NCBI RefSeq assembly: GCF_026410285.1
Contig: NZ_JAPMLP010000004.1
Coordinates: forward strand, 406,036 to 470,035
DNA: 64,000 nt
Source of the DNA: Sulfitobacter sp. F26169L
GTDB taxonomy: Bacteria; Pseudomonadota; Alphaproteobacteria; Rhodobacterales; Rhodobacteraceae
Direction: 5' to 3'
Shown: positions 21,384-30,436 of the stretch, in pieces
Layout of the letters: each line of letters begins with the position of its first letter
Numbering within the stretch: the first letter of the stretch is position 1
Position numbers and translations under genes: made by a program
The notes under the pieces: model-generated
The model's input: the letters and a program-made list of their open reading frames with translations, nothing else
The model's database searches: none
What the model was told of the DNA's origin: nothing

Positions 21384-22403
21384 TTAAACCTCTGCGTACA
21401 TCCCATCATAGATCGGGCCGAGAGTATCTTGTTCGAACAGCGAAGACACAGATGTGCCGTTCCAGATGTTCAGAATCGCCTGTGCAAATATAGGAGCGGT
21501 TGGAACGATACGGATATTAGGTGCTTTTTTAATCGCATCCGTCGGGGCGATGCTGTCGGTTATGACCAGTGATTTCATCACCGAATTTGTGACACGCTCA
21601 ACAGCGGGACCGGACATGACGCCGTGGCTGATATAGGCGTGTACTTCTTTCGCCCCATTTTCCAATAGTACTTCTGCCGCTTTGCACAGGGTGCCTGCGG
21701 TGTCGCAGATATCGTCAATGATAAGGCAAGTTTTGCCCTTCACATCACCGATAACTGTCATTTCGGATACTTCACCAGCTTTTTCGCGACGTTTGTCAAC
21801 GATCGCAAGCGGTGCATTCAGGCGTTTGGCAAGTTCGCGCGCCCGCGCCACGCCGCCCACGTCAGGGGAGATGATCAACAGATCGTCCATCTGGTCCTTG
21901 AATGCGTGTTTGATGTCCAGCGCAAAGACAGGGGAGGCATAGAGGTTATCAACAGGGATGTCGAAGAAGCCCTGAATCTGTGCGGCATGCAGGTCCATCG
22001 TAAGAATACGCTCGATCCCTGTGCCGACCATCATATTGGCCACCAATTTGGCTGTGATGGGTGTACGGGCCTTTGTTCTGCGATCCTGTCGCGCGTAGCC
22101 GAAGTATGGCAGCACTGCCGTGACACGCTGTGCGGAGGAGCGGCGGAGGGCATCCGCCATGATCAACAGTTCCATCAGATTGTCGTTGGCGGGGTTCGAC
22201 GTGGGCTGGATGATGAACATATCCTCGCCGCGCACGTTTTCGAATACTTCCACAAAAATTTCGCCATCATTGAAACGTTCGACCCGCGCATCGACCAATC
22301 CTACATTCACCCCCCTGTGCAGGGACATCCGCCGCGCAATTGCTTTTGCAAGCGGCATGTTGGCATTGCCGGAAATCAACTTGGGTTCGGAAGTATTGGA
22401 CAT
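21384..22403 (-). CDS. prs: Ribose-phosphate pyrophosphokinase
   Basis: This 339-residue PRPP synthetase makes phosphoribosyl pyrophosphate from ribose 5-phosphate and ATP, feeding purine, pyrimidine, histidine, tryptophan and NAD synthesis. The ATP region ([17 protein letters not shown]) and the PRPP-binding loop ([19 protein letters not shown]) are intact. Length is slightly above the usual 310-320 because of an extended N-terminus. It is divergent from the isomerase gene. The window also holds carB, purE, purK and hisC, which use its product or act near it. Confidence 0.97.
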   Translation of the reverse strand: MSNTSEPKLISGNANMPLAKAIARRMSLHRGVNVGLVDARVERFNDGEIFVEVFENVRGEDMFIIQPTSNPANDNLMELLIMADALRRSSAQRVTAVLPYFGYARQDRRTKARTPITAKLVANMMVGTGIERILTMDLHAAQIQGFFDIPVDNLYASPVFALDIKHAFKDQMDDLLIISPDVGGVARARELAKRLNAPLAIVDKRREKAGEVSEMTVIGDVKGKTCLIIDDICDTAGTLCKAAEVLLENGAKEVHAYISHGVMSGPAVERVTNSVMKSLVITDSIAPTDAIKKAPNIRIVPTAPIFAQAILNIWNGTSVSSLFEQDTLGPIYDGMYAEV

Positions 22404-22506
22404 GTGCGGGAGGCTCCGTGGCAGCGGTGAACAGAATCGTCACTGGAACACCGATTAACATGTGCCTAGGGTTAGGCAAAGCAAACAGACCCTAAAGGAG
22501 CACCAA

Positions 22507-23103
22507 ATGGCCCGTATCGACTATTATTTTGCCACGTTGTCACCCTATTGCTACCTGGCAGGGACGCGGTTGGAGGATGTAGCTGCCAAACATGGCGCTA
22601 CGATCAACTACAAGCCTTTCGATCTAGCGCAAGGGTTCGGGCGAACGGGCGGCGTGATGCCGCAAGACCGACACATCAGCCGGATCGAATATCGTGCGCA
22701 GGAGCTCCCCCGTCAGGCGAAAAAGTTGGGGATGCCATTCAATCTCAAGCCGGCGCACTGGCCAACCAATGGTGCCCCGTCCGCATACGCAATTATTGCG
22801 GCGCAAAACGCGGGTGGAGGAAACCTGGGCCTGTTGGTCCATGCGATTACCCGCGCGGTCTGGGCCGAAGATAAAGACATTGCGCAAGATGACGTGATCC
22901 GTGGCTGCCTGAGCGAAGCGGGGTTCGATCCTGCGCTGGCGGATAGTGGCCTGTTGCAGGGGGCCGAGACATACGCCCGTAATCTGGAAGAGGCGGTAGA
23001 GGCGGGTGTTTTCGGCGCGCCGTTCTATCTGGTTGACGGACAGCGGTTCTGGGGGCAGGACCACATAGACGATCTGGATCTATTTTTGCAGGGAAAACTG
23101 TGA
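22507..23103 (+). CDS. 2-hydroxychromene-2-carboxylate isomerase/DsbA family protein
   Basis: This 198-residue thioredoxin-fold protein of the kappa-GST/HCCA isomerase type has the N-terminal SPYCYLAG motif (residues 12-19), a central helical insert and the cis-Pro loop GVFGAPFYLVDGQRFWGQD near the C-terminus. Family members isomerise chromene carboxylates or act as glutathione-dependent isomerases; the real substrate is unknown. ATG 22507 follows AAAGGAG. The stop overlaps the next gene by four bases (GTGA). Confidence 0.88.
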   Translation: MARIDYYFATLSPYCYLAGTRLEDVAAKHGATINYKPFDLAQGFGRTGGVMPQDRHISRIEYRAQELPRQAKKLGMPFNLKPAHWPTNGAPSAYAIIAAQNAGGGNLGLLVHAITRAVWAEDKDIAQDDVIRGCLSEAGFDPALADSGLLQGAETYARNLEEAVEAGVFGAPFYLVDGQRFWGQDHIDDLDLFLQGKL

Positions 23104-23888
23104 GTATTTATACACATACACACCTCTATGAGGGCGCGCCGCGCCGCGCTTTGGCGATCCATTGCACATTGGGCCATACGGGCGCATGGCGCGGCGTTGC
23201 CGCGGCGTTAAAGGATGATCTAAGCTTGCTGGCGTTTGATCTGCCCAGCCATGGGCGGTCGGGGGTTTGGGACCGGACTGGTAATGTCCACGATGTCGCG
23301 ACGGATATGGCGCGCGCATTGATCAATGAGCCAATGGATCTAATTGGGCATTCGTTCGGTGCAACTGTTGCGCTGCGTATTGCGGTCGAGACGCCCGAAT
23401 TGGTGCGCAGTGTCACGATGATTGAGCCTGTCTACTTTGCTGCCGCGATCGAGGATGAGCCGGAGCTGTTAGTGCAATATAAAGAAGACAGCCAAGAGCT
23501 GGATGCGGCGTTCGCCTCCGGTGATGAACGGGAGGCCGCGCGGGTATTTAACCGTGGCTGGGGGGACGGAACGCCGTGGGATAGTCTGCCTAAAAAGATG
23601 CAGGATTACATGGCGGGGCTGGTACACTACGTACCCGCCAGTGCGGCATGCCTGCATTATGACAGCGCAGGCCTGCTTCAGCCGAGGCGCATGGCGCGGG
23701 CCAATATGCCTGTGCTGCTGATCGAGGGGGACCAATCCCCGCCGATGAGCGCAAAAGTCGGGGTGTCGCTTGAAAAACGTCTGCCGGACGTGGAGCGTGT
23801 TATCATCAAGGGAGCGGGGCACATGCTGCCCGTGACGCATCCCGATGCTGTGGTGGCGCCTGTGCGTGCGCTGTTGGCGCGCAGCTGA
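23100..23888 (+). CDS. Alpha/beta-fold hydrolase
   Basis: This 262-residue hydrolase starts with GTG overlapping the previous stop. The nucleophile elbow GHSFGATVA is at about residues 81-89, the acid lies near LLIEGDQSPP and the catalytic His is in GAGHMLPVTHP. There is no signal peptide, so it is cytoplasmic. Tight coupling to the isomerase gene suggests a shared degradation or detoxification step, but no substrate can be named. Confidence 0.88.
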   Translation: MSIYTHTHLYEGAPRRALAIHCTLGHTGAWRGVAAALKDDLSLLAFDLPSHGRSGVWDRTGNVHDVATDMARALINEPMDLIGHSFGATVALRIAVETPELVRSVTMIEPVYFAAAIEDEPELLVQYKEDSQELDAAFASGDEREAARVFNRGWGDGTPWDSLPKKMQDYMAGLVHYVPASAACLHYDSAGLLQPRRMARANMPVLLIEGDQSPPMSAKVGVSLEKRLPDVERVIIKGAGHMLPVTHPDAVVAPVRALLARS

Positions 23889-23891
23889 TCT

Positions 23892-24929
23892 TTAGAAATG
23901 GCTTAAAAACTGGTCGACGAGTTCATCTGTCATCGACCAATCACAGACCAGCCGCGCGCCAAGCATTTCATCCGCAGGACCAGACGTATAATCACCGTCC
24001 AGCACGTAGTATTTTGCGCCATCAGCGTGCAGCTTTTGGTGTACTGCACGCGGGAAACGGGTGAAGATTATGTTCGCGTCAGGCGTATTGATCAGTTCAG
24101 CGCCTGCCGTGGTCAAACCTTTTGCCAGACGGGCGCAGACGCTATTCGCGCTGCGTGCCATGTCCTGCCACAGACTGTCTTCCAGATATGCAGCCATCTG
24201 TGCGGACAAGTAGCGATGTTTGGAAAACAGATGCGCGCCGCGCTTACGCCGCAGCTCGAATTCCCACGCTTTCTGCGGATCGAAAAAGATTACCGCCTCG
24301 ACACCCATGCACCCGTTCTTTGTGCCGCCGAAGCTGACCACATCGACGCCCGATTTCCATGTCATCTCGGCAGGGGTGCAACCCAGCTTTACCAGCGCGT
24401 TGGCAAAACGGGCACCATCAAGATGCACAGGCAGATCGGCCGCTTTTGCGACAGCGGTAAGTGCGCGCAGCTCTTCCAGCGTGTGCACGCCGCCGAATTC
24501 GGTTGTCTGGGTGATAGAAACAGGGCCTGCCTGTGCGATATGGACGTTGCGGCCTGCGCGGCGCGCAATGGCGTTGGATAAACCTTCGGGTGTCATTTTG
24601 TCATCGGTCGGGACCAGCGTGAGCTTTGCGCCGCCTGCGTAAAATTCGGGTGCGTTACACTCGTCTTCTTCGATGTGGCTATGCTGGGCGCAAAAGATGG
24701 TCTGCCATGGTTGGGTATAACAGGCCAGCGCCAGCGCGTTGGCGGCGGTGCCTGTTGCAACCAGATAGACAGCGGCATCAGGCGCCTCAAATGTTTCCCG
24801 GATGCCTGAGCGCACCTCGTCCATGATGTCATCATTGCCGTAGGGCATTGCATAGCCTGAATTGGCTTCCATCACGCGCTGCATAATTTTCGGGTGTACA
24901 GGGCCTGAATTGTCAGAGGCAAAAAACAT
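23892..24929 (-). CDS. Low-specificity L-threonine aldolase
   Basis: This 345-residue fold-type I PLP enzyme cleaves threonine or allo-threonine to glycine and acetaldehyde. The N-terminal MFFASDNSGPVHPKIM, the HLDGARFANAL segment and the PLP-lysine loop VSFGGTKNGCMGVEAVIF match the beta-eliminating lyase/threonine aldolase family. The start overlaps the YcgN stop by one base (TGATG). It can link to one-carbon supply with glyA, which is about 38 kb away in the window. Confidence 0.92.
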   Translation of the reverse strand: MFFASDNSGPVHPKIMQRVMEANSGYAMPYGNDDIMDEVRSGIRETFEAPDAAVYLVATGTAANALALACYTQPWQTIFCAQHSHIEEDECNAPEFYAGGAKLTLVPTDDKMTPEGLSNAIARRAGRNVHIAQAGPVSITQTTEFGGVHTLEELRALTAVAKAADLPVHLDGARFANALVKLGCTPAEMTWKSGVDVVSFGGTKNGCMGVEAVIFFDPQKAWEFELRRKRGAHLFSKHRYLSAQMAAYLEDSLWQDMARSANSVCARLAKGLTTAGAELINTPDANIIFTRFPRAVHQKLHADGAKYYVLDGDYTSGPADEMLGARLVCDWSMTDELVDQFLSHF

Positions 24930-25399
24930 CAGGTTGGCTCCTCAATGATGTGATCTTCCCAGTCTTCAAATGCGGTTTCCCATTCGCTGACCGTACGGCC
25001 CCGCATGGAAACACCTGCTTTGTGAACGCTTTCGTGGGTTCCGGTGATTAGCGGATGCCACTCGGGCAGCTTTTCACCGCTCCACAGCAGACGGTAGGCG
25101 CAGGTTTGTGGCATCCAGTAGGCGTGTTCGTCGATGTTTTCCGGCGTCATCACGATGCAGTCAGGCACGAATTGATGACGGATATCATATTGCGCGCAGC
25201 GGCAGGTGGCATCATCCAGTAAACGGCAGGCAACGTTTGTGAGGGCAACGTCACCTGTGTCCTCGTCTTCCAGTTTGTTCAGGCAACATTTGCCACAGCC
25301 GTCACATAGGGCTTCCCATTCTTTTTTGTTCAGGGATTTAAGTGGCTTGCGTTCCCAAAATTTCTTGGAAAGGCCGTGGCGATCTATGGGGTCACTCAT
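24929..25399 (-). CDS. YcgN family cysteine-cluster protein
   Basis: This 156-residue protein of the UPF0260/YcgN type has the conserved Cys pattern CDGCGKCCLNKL at about residues 33-44 followed by CRLL and CRCAQY, likely a zinc or iron-sulfur site. The family function is not known to me. It overlaps ribF by four bases upstream and the aldolase gene by one base downstream, in a tightly packed minus-strand run. Confidence 0.9.
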   Translation of the reverse strand: MSDPIDRHGLSKKFWERKPLKSLNKKEWEALCDGCGKCCLNKLEDEDTGDVALTNVACRLLDDATCRCAQYDIRHQFVPDCIVMTPENIDEHAYWMPQTCAYRLLWSGEKLPEWHPLITGTHESVHKAGVSMRGRTVSEWETAFEDWEDHIIEEPT

Positions 25400-26328
25400 A
25401 GCGCGGCCAGAATATCACGGGCGCGGGCGCTGTCGGCGTCCATTTGCGCGACAAGGGCGTCAAGACTGTCAAACTTCTCTTCGCCGCGCAGGTGTTCGAC
25501 CAAAGCCACCGACAGGGGCGTGCCGTATAGATCGCCCTTGAAATCAAAGATAAAGGTTTCGAGGTTCGCTTTGTTTTCGCCAAACATCGGGCGCACCCCC
25601 ATTGAAGCAACGCCGTGGTAGCTGCCTTTGTGGGGGCCTTCCAGCACATCAACCAGCACGGCATAAACGCCGAAAGCAGGCGGATGCAGCCCGTTGATCG
25701 ACATATTGGCAGTAGGGTAGCCAAGCGTGCGACCACGTTTTTCGCCGTCGATAACGGGGCCTTCGATGCGGTGCCAGTGGCCCAGCATCGCCGCAGCATC
25801 CCGCAGGCGCCCTTGGGTCAGCGCCTCGCGGATGGCAGTGGACGACACGGTCTTTTCAGAGCGGGTCATCAGCGGTGCAATGGTTACGCCAAAGCCCAAC
25901 TTCTCCCCATAACTTACAAGGTCTGCCGCCGTTCCCGCCCGTCCTTTGCCAAAACAAAAATCGGCCCCGACCACGACATGCTTTAGCCCAAGACCTTTGT
26001 GCAAAACTTTTTCCGCAAATTCATAGGGCGAAAGTGACGCAAGTGCTGCGTCAAAGGGCAGCTGATACAGCTTTTCCACGCCAACCTTGGCAAGCCGTGA
26101 CGCGCGGGCGGCACTGCTCATCAACCGGAACGGAGGTGCATCAGGCGCGAAAAATTCGCGCGGGTGGGGATCAAACGTAACAATGCCGAGAGGGGCGTCC
26201 GGCGCGGCGTCGTGGGCAAGCTGAATCACAGAGTCATGGCCCAGATGGACGCCGTCAAAATTGCCGATCGCGGCTGTTGCGCCGCGATCTGTGTCTTTTA
26301 CAAACTGATAGTCAGTGATGATCTGCAT
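25396..26328 (-). CDS. ribF: Bifunctional riboflavin kinase/FAD synthetase
   Basis: This 310-residue protein makes FMN and then FAD from riboflavin. The N-terminal nucleotidyltransferase half has GNFDGVHLGH and SSTAIREAL; the C-terminal riboflavin kinase half has GRTLGYPTANM and a PMFGENKANLETFIFD segment. ATG 26328 (MQIITDYQFV) starts the family N-terminus; the frame upstream is open but unsupported. The stop overlaps ycgN by four bases. Confidence 0.96.
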   Translation of the reverse strand: MQIITDYQFVKDTDRGATAAIGNFDGVHLGHDSVIQLAHDAAPDAPLGIVTFDPHPREFFAPDAPPFRLMSSAARASRLAKVGVEKLYQLPFDAALASLSPYEFAEKVLHKGLGLKHVVVGADFCFGKGRAGTAADLVSYGEKLGFGVTIAPLMTRSEKTVSSTAIREALTQGRLRDAAAMLGHWHRIEGPVIDGEKRGRTLGYPTANMSINGLHPPAFGVYAVLVDVLEGPHKGSYHGVASMGVRPMFGENKANLETFIFDFKGDLYGTPLSVALVEHLRGEEKFDSLDALVAQMDADSARARDILAAL

Positions 26329-26365
26329 AAACGTTGAGTAGCCGCCTGCGCAGATGCGTGCAAGG

Positions 26366-26809
26366 TCAGTCGAACTTGCGCGAAGGCGCCAGAACGGTCG
26401 CTTCGCCAATTAGCACTTTTTTCCCGTCAACAGCGCAATGGCAATCCATCTTTACAATACGCTTGGCGGGGTCGATATCGGTGACCTTCACCTCGGCATA
26501 TACCGTATCACCGGGGCGTACGGGGCGCAGAAATTTCATCGTCTGGCCCAGATATACGGTTCCGTGACCGGGCAATTGCTCTCCGATCACAGCCGAGATC
26601 AGGCCGGCCGTCAGCATGCCGTGGGCAATGCGACCTTGGAAAATTGTGTCCTGTGCGTAATCTTCATCCAGATGCACGGGATTACGGTCGGTGGAGACTG
26701 TGGCAAACATCTCGATATCTTCATCGGTGACCTGCTTGCGCAGATAGCGGAACATTCCGATTTCGAGGTCTTCGATAACGATGGTGCCGCGTGGAAGGTT
26801 GTCCAACAT
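26366..26809 (-). CDS. MaoC family dehydratase
   Basis: This 147-residue hot-dog-fold protein carries the hydratase 2 motif DRNPVHLDEDYAQDTIFQGRIAHGML (Asp and His catalytic pair), typical of R-specific enoyl-CoA hydratases of the MaoC/PhaJ group. ATG 26809 (MLDNLPRGTIVIEDLEIGM) has GAAGG at good spacing; the longer frame is not supported. It lies 37 bases upstream of ribF in the same direction. The acyl substrate is unknown. Confidence 0.9.
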   Translation of the reverse strand: MLDNLPRGTIVIEDLEIGMFRYLRKQVTDEDIEMFATVSTDRNPVHLDEDYAQDTIFQGRIAHGMLTAGLISAVIGEQLPGHGTVYLGQTMKFLRPVRPGDTVYAEVKVTDIDPAKRIVKMDCHCAVDGKKVLIGEATVLAPSRKFD

Positions 26810-26899
26810 GCTTGCCTTCTTGATAACAATAGTACGATCAGCGTGCGCCGATTGGAACTTAATTACTTTGCAGGCGCAGAAAAGCAAGCCCTAAATGTG

Positions 26900-27772
26900 T
26901 CAGCGCAGATGACCTATTGTGAAGGGGGGATTTGAGTTTTCGCTTTTCAGATATGTGGTTAAGGCGTCAGGATCGGGTTGCGATACAGTTTTGGTTTCTG
27001 CTGCAGCCAAACCACCCGAGATGAAAAGAGAATCAATTCCTTCATCCATGCCGCCTTTTATGTCCGTAAGAATTCCGTCGCCAATGGCCAGGATGCGATC
27101 ATCGGGAATGGTATTGCCCAGTTTGTGCAACCTGCGCCGCGCCAGATCATAGATAGGGGCATGGGGTTTTCCGAAATACAGGCTTTCTCCGCCCATGTCG
27201 GAATACATCTTTGCGACAGCACCTGCACACCATTCACGTACATCTCCGCGATCAACAATAATATCGGGGTTCGCGCACAGCAGTTTCAGGCCGCGGTTAA
27301 GTGCGAACTCAAGATCGGGGCGCCATGTTCCAGGATCCGCCTGCGCATCAAACGGGCCCGTGCAAACAATGCCGCTGGCGTCTTCCAGCGCGACCCGCGT
27401 GATTTCGACCGGATTCTCAAGGATATCAAGCGGGTCGAAAAAACGGCTGTCGGTTACCGGCCCATAATGCCAAACCTTTTGCCCCACAACACCGCGATAC
27501 ATGGCCGAGCGCGCGGAATCACCCGATGTTGCAATCGCATCATAAGCGTCCTGTGGAACCTCGAAATGAACAAGTTGTTTTTCGACACCCGCACGGGGGC
27601 GGGGCGAGTTGGTCACCAATACCACAATGCCGCCTGCCTTGCGGTAGGCCTGCAATGCGGCAACCGCGTCGGGAAGTGCCTTCACCCCGTTATGCACACA
27701 GCCCCAAAGATCGACGAATAATGCGTCATAGTCCGATGAAATCTCTGATAGGCTATTGATGATGCGGGTCAT
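26900..27772 (-). CDS. HAD-type hydrolase, TIGR01459-like (class IIA)
   Basis: This 290-residue HAD phosphatase has motif I DALFVDLWGCVHNG (first Asp nucleophile; the second Asp of DxD is Trp-flanked and not canonical), motif II VLVTNSPRP, a C2-type cap, motif III FGKPHAPIY and motif IV AIGDGILTDIKGG. Family members dephosphorylate small sugar or nucleotide phosphates. ATG 27772 has AGGAG seven bases upstream. It heads the minus-strand run that ends with the threonine aldolase. Confidence 0.88.
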   Translation of the reverse strand: MTRIINSLSEISSDYDALFVDLWGCVHNGVKALPDAVAALQAYRKAGGIVVLVTNSPRPRAGVEKQLVHFEVPQDAYDAIATSGDSARSAMYRGVVGQKVWHYGPVTDSRFFDPLDILENPVEITRVALEDASGIVCTGPFDAQADPGTWRPDLEFALNRGLKLLCANPDIIVDRGDVREWCAGAVAKMYSDMGGESLYFGKPHAPIYDLARRRLHKLGNTIPDDRILAIGDGILTDIKGGMDEGIDSLFISGGLAAAETKTVSQPDPDALTTYLKSENSNPPFTIGHLR

Positions 27773-28076
27773 GGATCTGCTCCTGTGGGGTGTTTGACGT
27801 GGGATACCGGAGGAGGCCGAAGATGCAAAGGGGCACGGCGCACACGCTCTGCGTGTTTGGGGCGTTCTCGCGTTTATGCGCGTCGCTGAATGAACCTCCG
27901 TCACGTGCCTGCGCGGCTCTAAAGCAGCCGACAGTTTGCAAACGGGCAGTTAAACTGGTCACCTCGATCTGTTTCAGGCGATTAATGTAAACCAGTTTTC
28001 GAAAAGCGACTGTCGATATGAAAAAGGCTCCCCCGTTGCCAGGAGAGCCCGAAAGCGTGGTGCCGTAGGGGCAGGG
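27773..28076. other. Intergenic stretch upstream of the HAD gene
   Basis: About 300 bases hold the ppaC terminator (28020-28050) and then the upstream region of the HAD gene. Short open frames on both strands here show no family features. I see no RNA gene or clear promoter hexamers. Confidence 0.5.
28020..28050 (-). terminator. Terminator of ppaC
   Basis: Read on the minus strand, an 8-bp stem GGCTCTCC / GGGGAGCC (one G-U pair) ends in TTTTT, about 27 bases after the ppaC stop. Confidence 0.8.
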
Positions 28077-28997
28077 TCAGACCTTGAGATTCGGAATGAT
28101 CTGTTTCTTGCGGCTCATCACACCGGGCAGGACAACCGTATCGCCTGTTACTGTCGCGCCGAATGATTTTTCCGCCACGGTCTTGGTCAGTTCATTGGGG
28201 ATCAGCATTGTTGCTTCTTCGTTCAGAATATCCACAACAAACAGCAGAACCTGATCCGCGCCGTCTTCGCTCGCCACATCGGGCATGGCCGCCATCAGTG
28301 CATCCTTGCGGTCCAGCACAGCCGCAGGCGAGGTCGTTTCCAGAACAGAAACACGGAATTGTTTGCCGTCCACTTCATATTCCTTGCTGTCCATGCGCAG
28401 CAATTCCGCCTCCGAGAACGAGGACACATCGGATTTCGCCGCAAACATCGCAGCAGCGTAGGCAGGAATATCAATGTCCAGACTCTCGGCCAAGGACCAC
28501 GCAATCGCCTTGTCCTCTTGCGTTGTCGTGGGTGAGCGGAACTCAAGCGTATCGGAGAGTATACACGTCAACATCGCACCTTTAATGCTTTCGGGCATTT
28601 GGGCCATATGCTTGCCAATGGCTTTCCACATAATTGTCGCTGTACAGGCGACCGGTTCAATTACGATATGAACAGGGCCTTTGGTCTTGAGGCCGCCAAC
28701 CAACGCATGGTGATCAATTACTGCTTTGATATCCGCATTATTGATGTTGTCCGGCAGTTCGGCGGGATTGTTGGTGTCAACAATAACAACCGGCTGGTCG
28801 TCCGCTACGTCTTTGATGATTTCGGGCTTGTCCAGTTTCCAGTGATCCAGCATGAACAGCGCTTCGGTATTCGGTTCGCCCAACAATGCAGGCCGCGCAT
28901 CGACACCCATAACTTCCGAAAGATACCACGCCCAAATGATCGGGCTGCCGGTGCTGTCAGTGTCTGGGGATTTGTGGCCGAATACGAGGGTTGTCAT
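28077..28997 (-). CDS. ppaC: Manganese-dependent inorganic pyrophosphatase
   Basis: This 306-residue family II pyrophosphatase of the DHH superfamily hydrolyses pyrophosphate to phosphate. The N-terminal FGHKSPDTDS, the IVDTNN motif, DHHALVGGL and the C-terminal substrate loop SRKKQIIP are all present. Family II enzymes need manganese or cobalt. AGGAG precedes the ATG. It stands alone with its own terminator, and it would drive PPi-forming reactions such as sulfate activation and PRPP use. Confidence 0.96.
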   Translation of the reverse strand: MTTLVFGHKSPDTDSTGSPIIWAWYLSEVMGVDARPALLGEPNTEALFMLDHWKLDKPEIIKDVADDQPVVIVDTNNPAELPDNINNADIKAVIDHHALVGGLKTKGPVHIVIEPVACTATIMWKAIGKHMAQMPESIKGAMLTCILSDTLEFRSPTTTQEDKAIAWSLAESLDIDIPAYAAAMFAAKSDVSSFSEAELLRMDSKEYEVDGKQFRVSVLETTSPAAVLDRKDALMAAMPDVASEDGADQVLLFVVDILNEEATMLIPNELTKTVAEKSFGATVTGDTVVLPGVMSRKKQIIPNLKV

Positions 28998-29179
28998 GGG
29001 CTGCTCCTGAAGTGCGATAGATCAAATTTTCGCGCGTTATAGCACGATTGCGGCCGGTGTCACGGGCCATGCGCACATGATCGGTTCGGTTCCCGTCAGC
29101 ACGCCTTATTCTTCATTTTTACCCTTAAACTCAACCGCGCCTTCTCAACGCGCCCCACAGCAGTTCTTCGGGCATGCGG

Positions 29180-29536
29180 TTACAAAAATCCCAACTCTCT
29201 TTGCATCTTTTTGCTCAGTCCGCCCGCTACCATATTGTAAGAGGCACGAATGTGCTCGCGCAGGCTGTCGTCGGGCAAGCCGGGCGTGCCATATTGCTGT
29301 ATCCATTTCAGACCACGTGATGCCATGTACGGCGCAGGGCGCAACCCGGGACTGTCTGAAAGGATTTCGAACGCCAGATGTGTGGTCTTGAAGGTAACGG
29401 TAGCCTCAGTGTTTGCCATGCCGACAACTGCAAACAGTTTGCCGCCGATTTTGTAAACATCCGCATCACCCCACTGAACCACGTGGGTGACATGGGGCAG
29501 GGAAGCACAGAATTCGGTCAACTCATCTCGTGTCAT
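29180..29536 (-). CDS. MmcQ/YjbR family protein
   Basis: This 118-residue protein matches the MmcQ/YjbR family (CyaY-like fold): FCASLPHVTHVVQWGDADVYKIGGKLFAVV, LRPAPYMASRGLKWIQ and SYNMVAGGLSKKMQREL, read in parts. The family is often called DNA-binding on weak grounds; its function is unknown. The long frame upstream of ATG 29536 overlaps the divergent gene and is not coding. It is divergent from the DUF2161 gene across 54 bases. Confidence 0.85.
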   Translation of the reverse strand: MTRDELTEFCASLPHVTHVVQWGDADVYKIGGKLFAVVGMANTEATVTFKTTHLAFEILSDSPGLRPAPYMASRGLKWIQQYGTPGLPDDSLREHIRASYNMVAGGLSKKMQRELGFL

Positions 29537-29590
29537 TGCCCGATCATATGGGGTCGCACCCGGATTGGAAATGATGATAACCTGCCCACT

Positions 29591-30268
29591 ATGAATGCGC
29601 GCGAAACCGATCTTTACGCCCCTGTGAAATCCTTTCTGGAGGAGCAGGGCTATATCGTAAAAGCCGAAGTCGGGGCCGCTGATGTGGTCGCCCTTCGCGG
29701 CGCGGAGCCGCCTGTGGTGGTCGAACTGAAGCTCGGGTTCTCGCTGGCGCTTTTTCATCAATGCCTGGAACGTTTGAAGATATGCGACGATGTCTATCTG
29801 GCCGTTGCGCACAAGGCCGGAAAGCCGTTCTATAAGGCGGTGAAAGCAAACACCACGCTGGCGCGGCGTCTGGGGCTGGGCCTGATGACTGTGCGGCTCG
29901 ACGACGGGCTGGTGACAGTACATTGTGATCCGGGCCCTTACACGCCCCGAAAAAACGTCAAGCGCAAGACATCGCTGCTGCGTGAATTTGCAAGACGGCA
30001 GGGCGATCCGAATGATGGCGGCCAGACCCGCGCGGGGTTGGTTACGGCCTACCGTCAGGATGCGGTGAAACTCGCGGTATATCTGTTCGAGGCCGGCGCC
30101 AGCAAAGGTGCCGATGTCGCAAAGGAAACCGGCGTCGCCCGTGCAACCACAATGATGCGCGATAATCATTATGGCTGGTTTGAAAAAGTCGAAAAGGGTG
30201 TGTACGGCATCACATCTGCAGGAGCTGATGCGGTCGCGGTTTCAGGGCGCGTTTTGGGCGCTGGCTAG
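29591..30268 (+). CDS. DUF2161 protein, predicted PD-(D/E)XK fold
   Basis: This 225-residue protein has an N-terminal nuclease-like core: GYIVKAEVGAADVVALRG then VVVELKLGFS, matching the D...ExK pattern of PD-(D/E)XK phosphodiesterases at about residues 20-50. The C-terminal part (VYLFEAGASKGADVAKETGVARATTMMRDNHYGWF) reads as a winged-helix-like domain. I know of no assigned function. ATG 29591 is the sensible start; the frame extends upstream into the divergent gene. It shares a short promoter region with the MmcQ gene. Confidence 0.82.
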   Translation: MNARETDLYAPVKSFLEEQGYIVKAEVGAADVVALRGAEPPVVVELKLGFSLALFHQCLERLKICDDVYLAVAHKAGKPFYKAVKANTTLARRLGLGLMTVRLDDGLVTVHCDPGPYTPRKNVKRKTSLLREFARRQGDPNDGGQTRAGLVTAYRQDAVKLAVYLFEAGASKGADVAKETGVARATTMMRDNHYGWFEKVEKGVYGITSAGADAVAVSGRVLGAG

Positions 30269-30307
30269 GATCTTGGACAATCCGGTAAAATTATCTTCTC
30301 ACGGTTG

Positions 30308-30336
30308 TTGACTCGCGCGGCCGACGTCCATACCTA
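30308..30336 (+). promoter_or_regulatory. Candidate groESL promoter
   Basis: TTGACT at 30308-30313 and TACCTA at 30331-30336 are 17 bases apart. The expected transcript start falls at the upstream edge of the CIRCE element, the usual arrangement for HrcA repression. A heat-shock sigma variant cannot be excluded. Confidence 0.5.
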
Positions 30337-30343
30337 CAGCTCG

Positions 30344-30370
30344 TTATCACTCGACCTAGGTGAGTGATAA
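30344..30370 (+). promoter_or_regulatory. CIRCE operator (HrcA-binding inverted repeat)
   Basis: TTATCACTC, nine bases, then GAGTGATAA: a perfect 9-bp inverted repeat with the exact nine-base spacer of CIRCE. It differs from the consensus TTAGCACTC-N9-GAGTGCTAA at one base in each arm, and the two changes compensate. It lies 66 bases before groES. Confidence 0.9.
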
Positions 30371-30436
30371 CGGCCGGTCGCTTCAGGTGAAGGGTCGGTC
30401 CTAGAGATAAACTTTGAGCATCAAGGAGCTACAAAG

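Noticed and set aside
22462..22477. Short palindrome GCCTA/TAGGC upstream of the isomerase gene
   Set aside because: Only five base pairs; too short to support an operator call.
27790..27990. Small plus-strand frame between the HAD gene and ppaC
   Set aside because: Cys/Arg-rich without a family pattern, and overlapped by an equally open opposite frame.
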